DNA of 20,466 nt from an uncultured Oscillospiraceae bacterium (GTDB lineage: Bacteria; Bacillota; Clostridia; Oscillospirales; Acutalibacteraceae), in NCBI GenBank assembly GCA_900547095.1, contig URFG01000018.1:1-20466 (forward strand), read 5' to 3'. The translations under genes and the position numbers were made by a program. Shown piece after piece: positions 1-7,976 of this stretch (within the stretch, counting starts at the first letter, position 1; every line of letters begins with the position of its first letter). The notes beneath the pieces were generated by a model. That model was not told the DNA's origin. It did no database searches and saw only the letters and a list, made by a program, of their open reading frames with translations.

Positions 1-1363
1 CTACCTCGATATGTTGCTTTGCATTAAGTTTGGACAATAAACATACCGTCTCCACATGTGAGGTGCGGGGGAAAAGGTCAAAAGGCGCGTAAGACTTAAG
101 CGAATATGAATATTCCGCAAAAATCTCCGCATCTCGTGCAAGAGTTGCGCTGTCGCAAGAAACATATACCGTTCTTTCGGGTGAAAAATCCTTGCAGATA
201 GTATCTATAAGCGCCCTGTCACAGCCTTTTCTCGGCGGATCGACTATTACAACATCGGGCTTTAAATTTTTATCATATAGCATTTTTGCGGCTTTTGCCG
301 CGTCGGCACAGATGAATTCGGCATTTGAAAAGCCATTAGCTAAAGCATTGAACTTCGCGTCAATAACCGCTTCGGGGACAATTTCCACCCCGATTATTTT
401 TTTTGCTTTTTTTGCCATTGATAAGCCGATAGAGCCAGCTCCGCAGTAAAGATCGAGCACGGTTTTATTCTCGATTTCGCCTAAAACGGCGGCTTTTTTA
501 TATAAAAGCTCCGCCATAGGGGAATTAACCTGATAAAAGGTTTTAAGCGAAATTCTTAATTTTACTCCGCAGAGAATATCGGTTATGTAACCGTCGCCCG
601 AAAGTATAACAGTCTTATCCGAAAAGATAACATTGTCAAGTTTTTTATTTATGTTTAATACCACTGTCTTGATATTAAGGCCTGAATTTTTAAGATAAAG
701 GGGAAGATTATCAATTCCCGCAAAATTTTCCTTTGCGGCAACTATTCCCACCATTATTTCGTTTGTGGCATTTGCGTGCCTTATGCAAAGCCGCCTTATA
801 ATTCCTTTGCCCGAAGTTTCATCAAACACGGGGACTTTAAAATCGCTTATCCAATTTTCAAAAGCTTTGCAAATTTTAAAATTCTGCTCATTTTCTATTT
901 TGCAGTCTGAAATCGGAATAACTCTATGGGAATTCGGGGCATAAAGACCCGTTTTCCCTGAGCTGTCTATAGGATATACAGCTTTATTTCTGTATCTTAA
1001 AGGATTTAAAGCGGTTATTTTTTCAGGGGGCATATCGATTTTAGCTATTTTTTTAAGATTTGACCGCACAGTTTCCTCTTTTAGCTTTAGCTCTGCTTCA
1101 TAGCTTATATGCCTAAGCTTGCAGCCGCCGCATTTTGAGAAAAATTCGCAGTCGTTTTCTTCCCTGTCGGGGCCCGCATTTATTATGCTTTCGCATCTTG
1201 CGAAAGCATAGTTTTTTTTAACCTTAAGAATTTTAGCCGTTATCTCATCGCCTAAAGCGACTTTAGGGACAAACACGGCAAAGCTGTCGTCAGTTCTGCC
1301 GATACCGTCGCCCGAAGAGGAATAAGCCGAAATTTTAAGGTTTATTATTTCATTTTTAACCAT
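1..1363 (-). CDS. rlmD: 23S rRNA (uracil-5-)-methyltransferase, RlmD/RumA (TrmA) family; 3' end beyond window
   Basis: This SAM-dependent enzyme methylates C5 of a uridine in 23S rRNA. Translating the minus strand from the ATG at 1361-1363 gives 454 codons with no stop before the left edge. An N-terminal TRAM-like region is followed by a [4Fe-4S] cysteine set, CEFFSKCGGCKL plus a later DCKIE cysteine. Then come the SAM-binding motif DLYCGAGSIGL, the family motif VDPPRKG, the catalytic cysteine in YVSCDSATLARD, and HVETVCLLSK near the edge. Typical family length is about 430-460 residues, so most of the enzyme is present. The frame stays open past the usual end (KQHIEV), which hints at the C-terminal extension I recall in many clostridial homologues; that is inference. 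The start overlaps the stop of the DUF5412 gene by 8 bases, suggesting translational coupling. The exact target uridine (U1939 or U747 type) cannot be read from sequence. Confidence 0.95.
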   Translation of the reverse strand, partial: MVKNEIINLKISAYSSSGDGIGRTDDSFAVFVPKVALGDEITAKILKVKKNYAFARCESIINAGPDREENDCEFFSKCGGCKLRHISYEAELKLKEETVRSNLKKIAKIDMPPEKITALNPLRYRNKAVYPIDSSGKTGLYAPNSHRVIPISDCKIENEQNFKICKAFENWISDFKVPVFDETSGKGIIRRLCIRHANATNEIMVGIVAAKENFAGIDNLPLYLKNSGLNIKTVVLNINKKLDNVIFSDKTVILSGDGYITDILCGVKLRISLKTFYQVNSPMAELLYKKAAVLGEIENKTVLDLYCGAGSIGLSMAKKAKKIIGVEIVPEAVIDAKFNALANGFSNAEFICADAAKAAKMLYDKNLKPDVVIVDPPRKGCDRALIDTICKDFSPERTVYVSCDSATLARDAEIFAEYSYSLKSYAPFDLFPRTSHVETVCLLSKLNAKQHIEV

Positions 1364-1796
1364 TCTGCTTGTTTAACCCCGCAATATTTTCGGGAGCCGC
1401 CTCGCCTCCGAGGTTGCCCTCCTGGAAGAGAGAAGTTCCTCTTCTGGAATCATAGGTATCCTCGTTTACCACATTGAGTCCCACGCCGTTGATACTGACT
1501 CCCTTATCATTGATCCAATAAGAGTCGGCAGTGGTAATGCCGGTCTGCCAAAAGATATTCTTTTTCTCGTTTTTATAAACAATTTCGCCTCTTACAGCGC
1601 TGCCGACCGAATTGCTTACCGAATAGATATTAAGAATTCTCTTTTCATCCGGCGAAACGCTTGAGCTTACGAGTTTTCCCTCGGGGAGTCTGTCTATATC
1701 AAAGAAAAGGCTTTCCTTTACCCCTGCGATAAGATTAAATATTGTAATTACTGCCGTGAGAACATATAAAATTTTAGTGATTATTTTTCCTGCCAT
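1356..1796 (-). CDS. DUF5412-like single-pass membrane protein
   Basis: Function unknown. The 146-residue product starts MAGKIITK, has one N-terminal membrane segment (about residues 5-28), then an extracytoplasmic domain. The pattern SPDEKRILNIY ... AVRGEIVYKN ... IFWQ ... WINDKGVSINGVGLNV, ending at DTYDSRRG, matches what I know of the DUF5412 family of small Firmicute membrane proteins. A further upstream ATG at 1833-1835 would add 13 residues but has no ribosome binding site. The ATG at 1794-1796 is preceded by GGGAGAG at a good distance and sits just after the stop of the upstream gene at 1819, so I chose it. A tail of about 20 residues rich in Gly, Glu and Asn follows the domain. It lies between a DUF975-like membrane protein and rlmD, and its last 8 bases overlap rlmD. 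Confidence 0.8.
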   Translation of the reverse strand: MAGKIITKILYVLTAVITIFNLIAGVKESLFFDIDRLPEGKLVSSSVSPDEKRILNIYSVSNSVGSAVRGEIVYKNEKKNIFWQTGITTADSYWINDKGVSINGVGLNVVNEDTYDSRRGTSLFQEGNLGGEAAPENIAGLNKQNG

Positions 1797-1818
1797 TTTT
1801 TCTCTCCCGCAAGCTTTT

Positions 1819-2616
1819 TTATATATTTGCTTCATAACAGTGACAGCTATGAATATCCGCGTCTATATGCCCGTTATACTGTGAGATCGCGTATCTTGAA
1901 TGAACCGCATAGCAAGCAAAGAAAAACGGCGCGGTGAAAACGAGCGGAACAAAAAACAGCGAAATGATTATATAAAATGATAAACTAAATAGTAGAAAAA
2001 CAAATGATGAAAATGATATTCTTGAAATGATTACAGAAACTGTTATACATTCTCCCGGGCACATATTTTCATCCGCAACGAATAAAAACGGCGCAAGATA
2101 AAGCTTTAATGCCAAAATAAGGAAACAAACCGAGCCTATAAACACGAATATATTTCCTGCTGCCCAGAGATTTGCCGCGATCTGCGGCACTTTAAGATCA
2201 AAAAATTCATAGAAATAGGATCTGGTGAGAATTCTCACTATTATTGCGGGCAAAAAGCTAATAAGCGCCTTTAAGGCAAGGTTTACAAAAAATGAAAAAG
2301 TGAATTTAAGAGCTTTTTTATAGAGTTTTATATCGGAAAAATAGTAAAAAACATCTATGACCGCGTCTTCAATTCCGAAAATCAGCCTTTTAAAATATCT
2401 CACGGTGCCGAGGAAAAGCGGAAAGGATAAAAACAGGTGAAATAAAAGCCTTACTATCCACACGGCAACACTGTTTCCCATAACCGAAACCGCACTGCAG
2501 ATCATAAGAATTATTATCTGCGTGAAGACTAAGGAGAGAGATGCCGCGGTGCATTTTAAATATCTGCCATTTAAAGCGAGCCGCGCATTTGATCTTACCG
2601 AAGCGCTTGAGGCCAT
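1819..2616 (-). CDS. DUF975-like integral membrane protein
   Basis: A 265-residue polytopic membrane protein of unknown function. Hydrophobicity suggests about five or six helices (roughly residues 23-48, 51-72, 105-128, 150-175, 195-215 and 215-240). A short soluble N-terminus carries SNARLALNGRYLK, which resembles the 'AR-x-x-L-x-G' start of DUF975 proteins, and a tyrosine-rich C-terminal patch (CYAVHSRYAISQYNGH) follows the last helix. The family call is by pattern only. The ATG is preceded by GAAAGGAGCAATCTT, a strong ribosome binding site. It follows a 61-base gap after pcrA that contains a TATAAT on the minus strand, and it is probably co-transcribed with the DUF5412 gene and rlmD. Phe and Ile are heavily used. 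Confidence 0.65.
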   Translation of the reverse strand: MASSASVRSNARLALNGRYLKCTAASLSLVFTQIIILMICSAVSVMGNSVAVWIVRLLFHLFLSFPLFLGTVRYFKRLIFGIEDAVIDVFYYFSDIKLYKKALKFTFSFFVNLALKALISFLPAIIVRILTRSYFYEFFDLKVPQIAANLWAAGNIFVFIGSVCFLILALKLYLAPFLFVADENMCPGECITVSVIISRISFSSFVFLLFSLSFYIIISLFFVPLVFTAPFFFACYAVHSRYAISQYNGHIDADIHSCHCYEANI

Positions 2617-2642
2617 AAGATTGCTCCTTTCAAATTTATCAT

Positions 2643-2677
2643 TAAAAATATTATACGAAAATATTGTTAAAAAAGAA
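2643..2677 (-). promoter_or_regulatory. Candidate promoter before the DUF975-like gene
   Basis: A perfect minus-strand -10 hexamer TATAAT lies at 2650-2655. The only hexamer at a fitting distance upstream is TTCTTT at 2672-2677 (16-base spacer), which is a weak -35 element and touches the end of pcrA. The intergenic stretch is AT-rich and has no convincing terminator. It may therefore be an internal promoter added to read-through from the pcrA operon. Confidence 0.35.
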
Positions 2678-5080
2678 TTAAAGAATTTTTAATTTTGCAT
2701 AACCCGCCATAATTTTTTTAGTACCCACCTTTTCAAACTCGATGGTAAGCATAGCGTCTGTCGCGGTGGGGACTATAGCGGAGATAATGCCTGTTCCGAA
2801 AGCGGAATGCTCGACCGTCTGCCCGACCTTATAGCAGTCGACGGGGTTTTTATTTGCGGGCGCCTGCGTTTTCGGAAGTGAATTTTTTAAAGAGGTTTTT
2901 GATTTGTAGCCACCGGCAAAGCCCGCGTCTGGATTGCCGAAAGCGGAGGAACTTCTTTGCACCGAATATCCGCCGCCAGCGGAATAGGAATTAAAAAAGC
3001 TTCTTTCTTCGGCTGATTTTTCGCAGAGAAGATCGGGAATTTCGTCTAAAAATCTTGAGGGGAGGTTTCTTTGCGTGGAGGCATACATATATCTTTGCAC
3101 GGTGTGGGTGATAACAAGTTTTTTCTTGGCTCTTGTTATCGCAACGTATGCTAAGCGCCTTTCTTCTTCAATTTCAGCCTCTCCGCCTAAAATTGACATA
3201 TTCCCCGGGAAAATTCCCTCTTCCATTCCTATAAGAAACACATTTTTAAATTCAAGTCCCTTTGCGGAATGAACGGTCATTAAAACCACCTTGTTTGAGT
3301 CGGACTCCATATTATCGGTATCCGTAAGAAGTGCGATATCTTCAAGATAATCCGACAGCGAGGCTCCCGGGTGCTCCTCGTCAAACTGCCTGATGGTATT
3401 TACAAGTTCCTCTAAGTTCTGAATTCTGTCTGAAGAATGATCGTCGGGATCGGATAAAAGAGAGTCCCTGTAACCCGTTTGCTCGATAACCTTTATCGTA
3501 AGCTCCGCAACGGTTAAATTTTCGGCGTCGGCTGTGAAATTATCTATCATCTCGCAGAATTCCGAGAGCTTTTGCGAAGCGCGTGAAATTTTTGCGAACT
3601 CGTGCGAATTTTTAAAAACTTCAAAAAGAGAAATATTTGTGCTATCAGAAATTTCGGCGGCTGAATTTATCGTCGTCAATCCTATTCCGCGCTTAGGCAC
3701 ATTTATAATTCTTTTAAGCCTTACCGCGTCATTATGATTGTTTATCACGGCAAGATAGGCTAAAATATCCTTTATTTCTTTTCTTTCAAAGAATTTCCTT
3801 GAGCCGATTATAGTATACGCAATTCCGGACCTTATAAATCTCTGTTCAATAGAAGCAGACTGCGCGTTCATTCTGTAAAGCACGGCGTTTTCGGAAAAGA
3901 GGTCGCCGTTTTTCACATTTTTAAGTATTTCGTCTGTTACATACTCCGCTTCGCTTCTGTCGTCAAAGCAGGTGCGCACGGTTATCTTCTCGCCGCTCCC
4001 TGAATCGGTCCAGAGATTTTTGCCTTTTCTCGCACGGTTGTGGGAGATCACCTCGTTTGCGGCGTCTAATATGTTTGAGGTGGAGCGGTAATTCTGCTCT
4101 AAGCGAATGGTTTTTGCATTATCAAATTCGTCCTCAAAATTGAGGATGTTTTCAATGGTCGCTCCTCTGAACCTATAAATGCTCTGGTCATCATCGCCGA
4201 CAACGCAGAGGTTTTTATGTTTGGAAGAAATAAGGCTTATAAGTCTGTACTGCGCAAAGTTGGTATCCTGATATTCGTCTACCATTACATACTTAAATCT
4301 TCCCGCATAAAAATCGAGAATATCGGGAGAATTCTCAAATAGATTAACGGTATTTACTATCATATCGTCAAAATCCATTGCGTTTGAGGATTTAAGCTGT
4401 TTTTGATATTCTTTATAAAGCTCGCAGAGTATTTTTTTTCGCGGATCGTTACCTGCCTCGCTTAAAGCCTCGTCGGCAGAGATTAAAGAATCCTTGCAGT
4501 GCGAAATAAAGGAAAGAGCACTTTTTATCGGTATCAGCTTTTCATCGATCTCGCCTTTTTTGAGTATTGTTTTCATAGCGGCTTTCTGATCGTCGGAATC
4601 ATAGATAGTAAAATGCGAATTATAGCCTATTCTTTCGGCATTGTATCTTAATATCTGACCGCATATCCTGTGGAAAGTTCCTGCCCATACTCCCGAATTT
4701 TCAATTCCGAGTTTAGCGCTTATGCGCTCTTTTAATTCGTCGGCTGCTTTATTTGTAAAGGTTATGGCTAAAATCTCATAAGGCCTCGGAGCGTCAACTT
4801 TAAATGCGGGGTTATCGATAAAATCAAGCTTATCTTCTATATAGGCGCAGGCTTCCTTTAAATCGTCTTCGGTGTGTTCCTGAATTTCTTTGCTTAAATA
4901 AGCATTTCCGTATTTAACAAGGTATGCTATGCGGTTTACAAGCACGGTCGTTTTCCCGCTGCCGGCGCCCGCTAAAACCAAAAGCGGACCGTTTACCGTT
5001 GTCACAGCCTCAAACTGCCTGTCGTTCATTCCGCCGAATTCTTTTTCGATTATTTTTTTTCGAAGTGCGATATAATCCAT
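2678..5080 (-). CDS. pcrA: ATP-dependent 3'-5' DNA helicase PcrA/UvrD (SF1A)
   Basis: This helicase unwinds DNA in excision repair, rolling-circle replication and clearance of RNA polymerase conflicts. The 800-residue product carries the full SF1A set: a Q-motif (NDRQFEAV, about 19-26), Walker A GAGSGKTT (38-45), motif Ia AITFTNKAADELKERI (105-120), Ib GTFHRIC (134-140), motif II DEYQD (268-272), motif III GDDDQSIYRFRGA (295-307), LEQNYRST (327-334), then VHSAKGLEF and RRLAYVAITRAKK further on. A glycine- and serine-rich linker leads to a C-terminal domain (GQTVEHSAFGTGIISAI ...), the Tudor-like RNA-polymerase-binding module of PcrA. About 45 extra residues (55-99) separate motif I from Ia compared with the Bacillus enzyme. 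The start is supported by AAAGGA upstream and by a one-base TAATG overlap with the HPr-like gene, which implies translational coupling. Confidence 0.97.
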   Translation of the reverse strand: MDYIALRKKIIEKEFGGMNDRQFEAVTTVNGPLLVLAGAGSGKTTVLVNRIAYLVKYGNAYLSKEIQEHTEDDLKEACAYIEDKLDFIDNPAFKVDAPRPYEILAITFTNKAADELKERISAKLGIENSGVWAGTFHRICGQILRYNAERIGYNSHFTIYDSDDQKAAMKTILKKGEIDEKLIPIKSALSFISHCKDSLISADEALSEAGNDPRKKILCELYKEYQKQLKSSNAMDFDDMIVNTVNLFENSPDILDFYAGRFKYVMVDEYQDTNFAQYRLISLISSKHKNLCVVGDDDQSIYRFRGATIENILNFEDEFDNAKTIRLEQNYRSTSNILDAANEVISHNRARKGKNLWTDSGSGEKITVRTCFDDRSEAEYVTDEILKNVKNGDLFSENAVLYRMNAQSASIEQRFIRSGIAYTIIGSRKFFERKEIKDILAYLAVINNHNDAVRLKRIINVPKRGIGLTTINSAAEISDSTNISLFEVFKNSHEFAKISRASQKLSEFCEMIDNFTADAENLTVAELTIKVIEQTGYRDSLLSDPDDHSSDRIQNLEELVNTIRQFDEEHPGASLSDYLEDIALLTDTDNMESDSNKVVLMTVHSAKGLEFKNVFLIGMEEGIFPGNMSILGGEAEIEEERRLAYVAITRAKKKLVITHTVQRYMYASTQRNLPSRFLDEIPDLLCEKSAEERSFFNSYSAGGGYSVQRSSSAFGNPDAGFAGGYKSKTSLKNSLPKTQAPANKNPVDCYKVGQTVEHSAFGTGIISAIVPTATDAMLTIEFEKVGTKKIMAGYAKLKIL

Positions 5081-5328
5081 TATCTGATTTTTTCCTTTAT
5101 ATCGTAAGCAAATTCTTCGGTCTGGCGGGTAAGCTCAGCCGCCTTGTTGCTGTGAGCGACCATTTTGACGGGCTTAGTTAAATCAAGACTGAAAATTCCC
5201 ATTATGGATTTTGCATTTATAACATACTTGCCCGAAACAAGCTCGATATCATAATCCTTTTCCGAGGCAAAAGCCGAGAATTTTTTGACTTCGTCAAAGC
5301 TTTTTAAATACAGCATTCTTTCAAACAT
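5080..5328 (-). CDS. HPr-fold (Crh-like) protein lacking the active-site histidine
   Basis: An 82-residue protein aligned by eye to HPr of the phosphotransferase system. The segment INAKSIMGIFSLDL (37-50) matches the HPr regulatory-serine region (LKSIMGVMSLGI), so Ser41 corresponds to HPr Ser46, the HPr kinase target. The usual phosphohistidine motif (GIHARPA) is absent, and the position equivalent to His15 is Ser10 in LYLKSFDEVKK. It therefore should not pass phosphate along the sugar PTS and looks more like Bacillus Crh, which also lacks His15 but keeps Ser46. Whether it is phosphorylated here is unknown. The ATG follows AAAGGAGCAAAAAA, a strong ribosome binding site. It sits 20 bases after the unrecognised 222-residue gene and overlaps pcrA by one base. 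Confidence 0.8.
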   Translation of the reverse strand: MFERMLYLKSFDEVKKFSAFASEKDYDIELVSGKYVINAKSIMGIFSLDLTKPVKMVAHSNKAAELTRQTEEFAYDIKEKIR

Positions 5329-5348
5329 TTTTTTGCTCCTTTTGTGTT

Positions 5349-6017
5349 TTACAGCATATAAAGTCCCGATTTAAGCAGTAAAAATTCGTAATCTTTAACC
5401 TTTGTATAGGAATAAACGGGCTCTTTTGTTCTAAGATAAATTTCATTTTCGAAATTTTTAAGGTCTATTTTTATTATCCTTTTATCGCCCGTAGACGCGA
5501 CAAAAGCAGAAGAATTTTCTATAAATATACTGTTCGGTCTGTTAAACGGCGAAACCTGACCGCCGATTCTCAGCTCCTCGCGGAAAGTATTCATATTGAA
5601 TTTTATAAGCGCGTTATACTTTTTAAATGCCGCTACAAACGAATCTTCAAACACCGCTATATCCGACGGAGCGGTATCCTTATAGATAAATCTTCCGTTC
5701 CACACGGTCTGCCCCGAGCTGTCGACTATATAAGCGTCGCCCTTAGCGGAGCATACAAATACCTTGCTTTGAGGCAGCAAAATTGTTTTTGCGGTGATAT
5801 AGTTCGCGCAAAGATTTGAAGCGGCGGCATAGTTGCTCCCGAATTTTGACATAAGATAAACGTTTTTCGCAATATCGACCATAACGCCTGTTTCAAAAGT
5901 TATCATCTTATATCCGATTATTATGTTTTCCTTTGTTTTTTCCTTGCAATAGGAAAAAACTATACCCGTGGGAGTGGGGATAATATCATAGACCTCGCCG
6001 GGGAAAATAGTATTCAT
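5349..6017 (-). CDS. Unrecognised protein with beta-propeller-like repeats
   Basis: I do not recognise this 222-residue protein. It has no signal peptide or membrane helix and few charged low-complexity regions, so it is probably cytosolic and globular. Two stretches resemble successive propeller blades about 44 residues apart: PSDIAVFEDSFVAAF...ALIKFNMNTF (117-145) and PNSIFIENSSAFVAS...RIIKIDLKNF (161-189). Both fit a pattern of P-x-x-I, then FVA, then I-x-K/F, ending in an aromatic residue. Earlier segments (TGIVFSYCKE, VFVCSAKGDAYIVD) could be further blades. Too few blades are visible for a closed propeller, so a partial propeller or a dimer is possible; that is inference. The ATG is preceded by AAAGGAG inside the end of the YnbB gene, only 5 bases away. 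It is followed by the HPr-like gene. Confidence 0.7.
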   Translation of the reverse strand: MNTIFPGEVYDIIPTPTGIVFSYCKEKTKENIIIGYKMITFETGVMVDIAKNVYLMSKFGSNYAAASNLCANYITAKTILLPQSKVFVCSAKGDAYIVDSSGQTVWNGRFIYKDTAPSDIAVFEDSFVAAFKKYNALIKFNMNTFREELRIGGQVSPFNRPNSIFIENSSAFVASTGDKRIIKIDLKNFENEIYLRTKEPVYSYTKVKDYEFLLLKSGLYML

Positions 6018-6022
6018 AAAAT

Positions 6023-7282
6023 TTATTCTCCTTTGGAGTTTAAAACATTTTCTGCCGCATATAAAATTCCGATCTTTGCTGTATGGAAGTTAAGCCCTCC
6101 CTGCAGCCACACGGCATACGGCTCTCTCAGCGGTCCGTCCGCCGAAAGCTCGATAGAGGCGCCTAAAGTGAAAGCGCCTGCCGCCATTATAACCTCGTCT
6201 GTATATCCCGGCATAGGCGCGGGCTCGGGCACCGCGAATGAATCGATAGGCGAGCCCTTTTGAATTCCGCGGCAGAAATCTATCAAAAGCTCTCTGCTTT
6301 TAAGGGTGATACTCTGAATAATATCGTGCCTTTTATCAAAGCTTCTCGGAGATACCTCAAATCCCAGCTCTTCAAACACCGCCGAGGCATATACAGCGGT
6401 TTTAAGCGCCTCGCCGACTGTGTGCGGAGCTGCGAAAAGCCCCATATAAAGCTCCCTGTTATTGCCGAGGCTCGCTCCTACTTCTCTGCCTACTCCCGCA
6501 CAGGTCATTCTTGCGGCGCACATTTCGATATACTTTGCTTTTCCCGCGATATATCCGCCGCTCCTTGCAATTCCTCCGCCCGCATTTTTGATAAGCGAGC
6601 CTGCAAAGAGGTCAGCACCGGCAGAGCAGGGCTCTTCTTTTTCCACAAATTCGCCGTAGCAGTTATCCACCATTATCACGGTGTCTTTTTTTACTGACCT
6701 TACGGCGTCGCATATCTCTTTGATATCCGCAATGCTGAGACTCGGTCTTAAAGAGTATCCGCGTGATCTTTGTATATATGCCATTTTATAATCATCGGCA
6801 TTTAATGCCTTTTTTATAGCTTCGATATCCGGTCTGCCGTTTTTTAAGTCCACCTGAGAATAGCCTATGCCGAAATCGGCAAGCGAGCCGTCGGTCTTTT
6901 CATCGATCCCGAAAACTCCGATAATTGTATCGTAAGGTCTGCCTGTAACGCAGAGCACCTTATCTCCGGGTCTTAAAATTCCGAAAAGCGCCACGCTTAA
7001 AGTGTGCGTTCCGCTGGCAAAGCTGTGGCGGATAAGCGCGTCTTCCGTGCCGAAGCAGGCGCTTAAAATTTTATCGAGCTTATCTCTGCCCTGATCGCCG
7101 TAACCGTAACCCGTGCTGATCCCGAGATCTGGCTCGCTCACGCAGTTATCGGTAAATGCTTTGAGTACCTTTTGAGAATTATATTCGGATATTTCTTCGA
7201 TTTTTTTAAAGCTTTCTTTGGTAATTTCGAGGGCTTTAAGATCGAGAGCTTTTATTTCTTCTGAGAATTTGAAAAAAGACAT
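6023..7282 (-). CDS. ynbB: PLP-dependent methionine gamma-lyase / 'aluminium resistance' family protein (YnbB-like)
   Basis: A 419-residue fold-type I PLP enzyme of the family annotated as methionine gamma-lyase family or cystathionine beta-lyase involved in aluminium resistance (COG4100, YnbB). Visible features are the glycine-rich entry GYGYGDQGRDKLD (58-70), FASGTHT (88-94) for phosphate binding, QRSRGYSLRPSL (171-182), the PLP-contacting aspartate in VDNCYGEF (Asp206), and the Schiff-base lysine in SLIKNAGGGIA (Lys232). Length is normal for the family. Family members are generally uncharacterised; C-S lyase activity on a sulfur amino acid is likely, but the substrate is not established. 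The ATG follows AAGGTGAAAAACTAAAA. Upstream, 22 bases away, is the GNAT-like gene. Confidence 0.93.
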   Translation of the reverse strand: MSFFKFSEEIKALDLKALEITKESFKKIEEISEYNSQKVLKAFTDNCVSEPDLGISTGYGYGDQGRDKLDKILSACFGTEDALIRHSFASGTHTLSVALFGILRPGDKVLCVTGRPYDTIIGVFGIDEKTDGSLADFGIGYSQVDLKNGRPDIEAIKKALNADDYKMAYIQRSRGYSLRPSLSIADIKEICDAVRSVKKDTVIMVDNCYGEFVEKEEPCSAGADLFAGSLIKNAGGGIARSGGYIAGKAKYIEMCAARMTCAGVGREVGASLGNNRELYMGLFAAPHTVGEALKTAVYASAVFEELGFEVSPRSFDKRHDIIQSITLKSRELLIDFCRGIQKGSPIDSFAVPEPAPMPGYTDEVIMAAGAFTLGASIELSADGPLREPYAVWLQGGLNFHTAKIGILYAAENVLNSKGE

Positions 7283-7304
7283 TTTTAGTTTTTCACCTTT
7301 TTAA

Positions 7305-7976
7305 TTAAATATTGCAGTATGCGCAAAAGCCTGCCGCTTTAAATCCGCATTTTTCGTAAAATCCGCTGTTTTTTTCTTCTGCACAGGCAAGCATGGTTTC
7401 AGCCTTGCTTTCGCAGAAAAGTCCGTCTATAGCTTTTTTTCCTCCGCCTTTTTTAAAGCTTACTATTCCGTTTATAAGGCAGATATCTTTATATAAAAAC
7501 CCCACTGCTGCGCATTCGCCGGATTTTGCAAAAAGCGCGGCTTTTTTGTGATTTATTCTTCTGCAGTAATCAGGGGCGAAATATTCGTAAGGCGGAAGAG
7601 AAAATCCTCCTGATTTCAGCATAGTATATACCTCTTTTGAAGAAAGTCGGTCGCTTTTTAAATCATAATCTTTATCTCTTGCTTTTTTAAAGACTTTAAC
7701 TGTTTTTTTATCCTTAAAACCCGCTTTTTCGGCATTTTTCGCGCTTAAAAAAACAGATTTTGCCCCCGCTGCCTTTAAAAAAGACAGCAGTTCTTCACTT
7801 TTCTTTACTTCTCCGCACAAAACCGCGCTGCCGTCAAGCAAAGAGAGGATAAAATTTTCGTTTTCGTCTGTAAAAAACAGGGCCTCGCTTTTATAAAGCT
7901 CAAAAACAGAAGAGAGCTTTACCGATTGCGGATCGTCGCTTAAAATATCGGGGAAAATAAGAGCACTTTTTATCAT
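7305..7976 (-). CDS. Divergent GNAT-like N-acetyltransferase domain protein
   Basis: A 223-residue protein whose C-terminal half looks like a degenerate GNAT acyltransferase. The segment AAVGFLYKDICLINGIVSFKK suggests strands beta4-beta5, and FYEKCGFKAAGFCAYC near the end matches the usual GNAT tail (FYxKxGF). The acetyl-CoA loop (R/Q-x-x-G-x-G/A) is not clean; KKGGGKKAIDGL is the nearest candidate. The N-terminal half, about 110 residues rich in Ser, Lys and Phe, is not recognisable. A longer reading from a TTG at 7992-7994 is possible, but the ATG at 7974-7976 gives a classic ATGA overlap with the stop of the upstream M42 peptidase, so I chose it; only a weak GGGA precedes it. Substrate unknown. 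Confidence 0.65.
   Translation of the reverse strand: MIKSALIFPDILSDDPQSVKLSSVFELYKSEALFFTDENENFILSLLDGSAVLCGEVKKSEELLSFLKAAGAKSVFLSAKNAEKAGFKDKKTVKVFKKARDKDYDLKSDRLSSKEVYTMLKSGGFSLPPYEYFAPDYCRRINHKKAALFAKSGECAAVGFLYKDICLINGIVSFKKGGGKKAIDGLFCESKAETMLACAEEKNSGFYEKCGFKAAGFCAYCNI

Noticed and set aside
2656..2690. Possible terminator after pcrA
   Set aside because: The only symmetry is a four-pair AATT stem in AT-rich DNA with no GC-rich arm, too weak to call.
6260..6697. 145-codon plus-strand open frame
   Set aside because: It is antisense to the well-conserved YnbB-type gene and its translation has no recognisable features.
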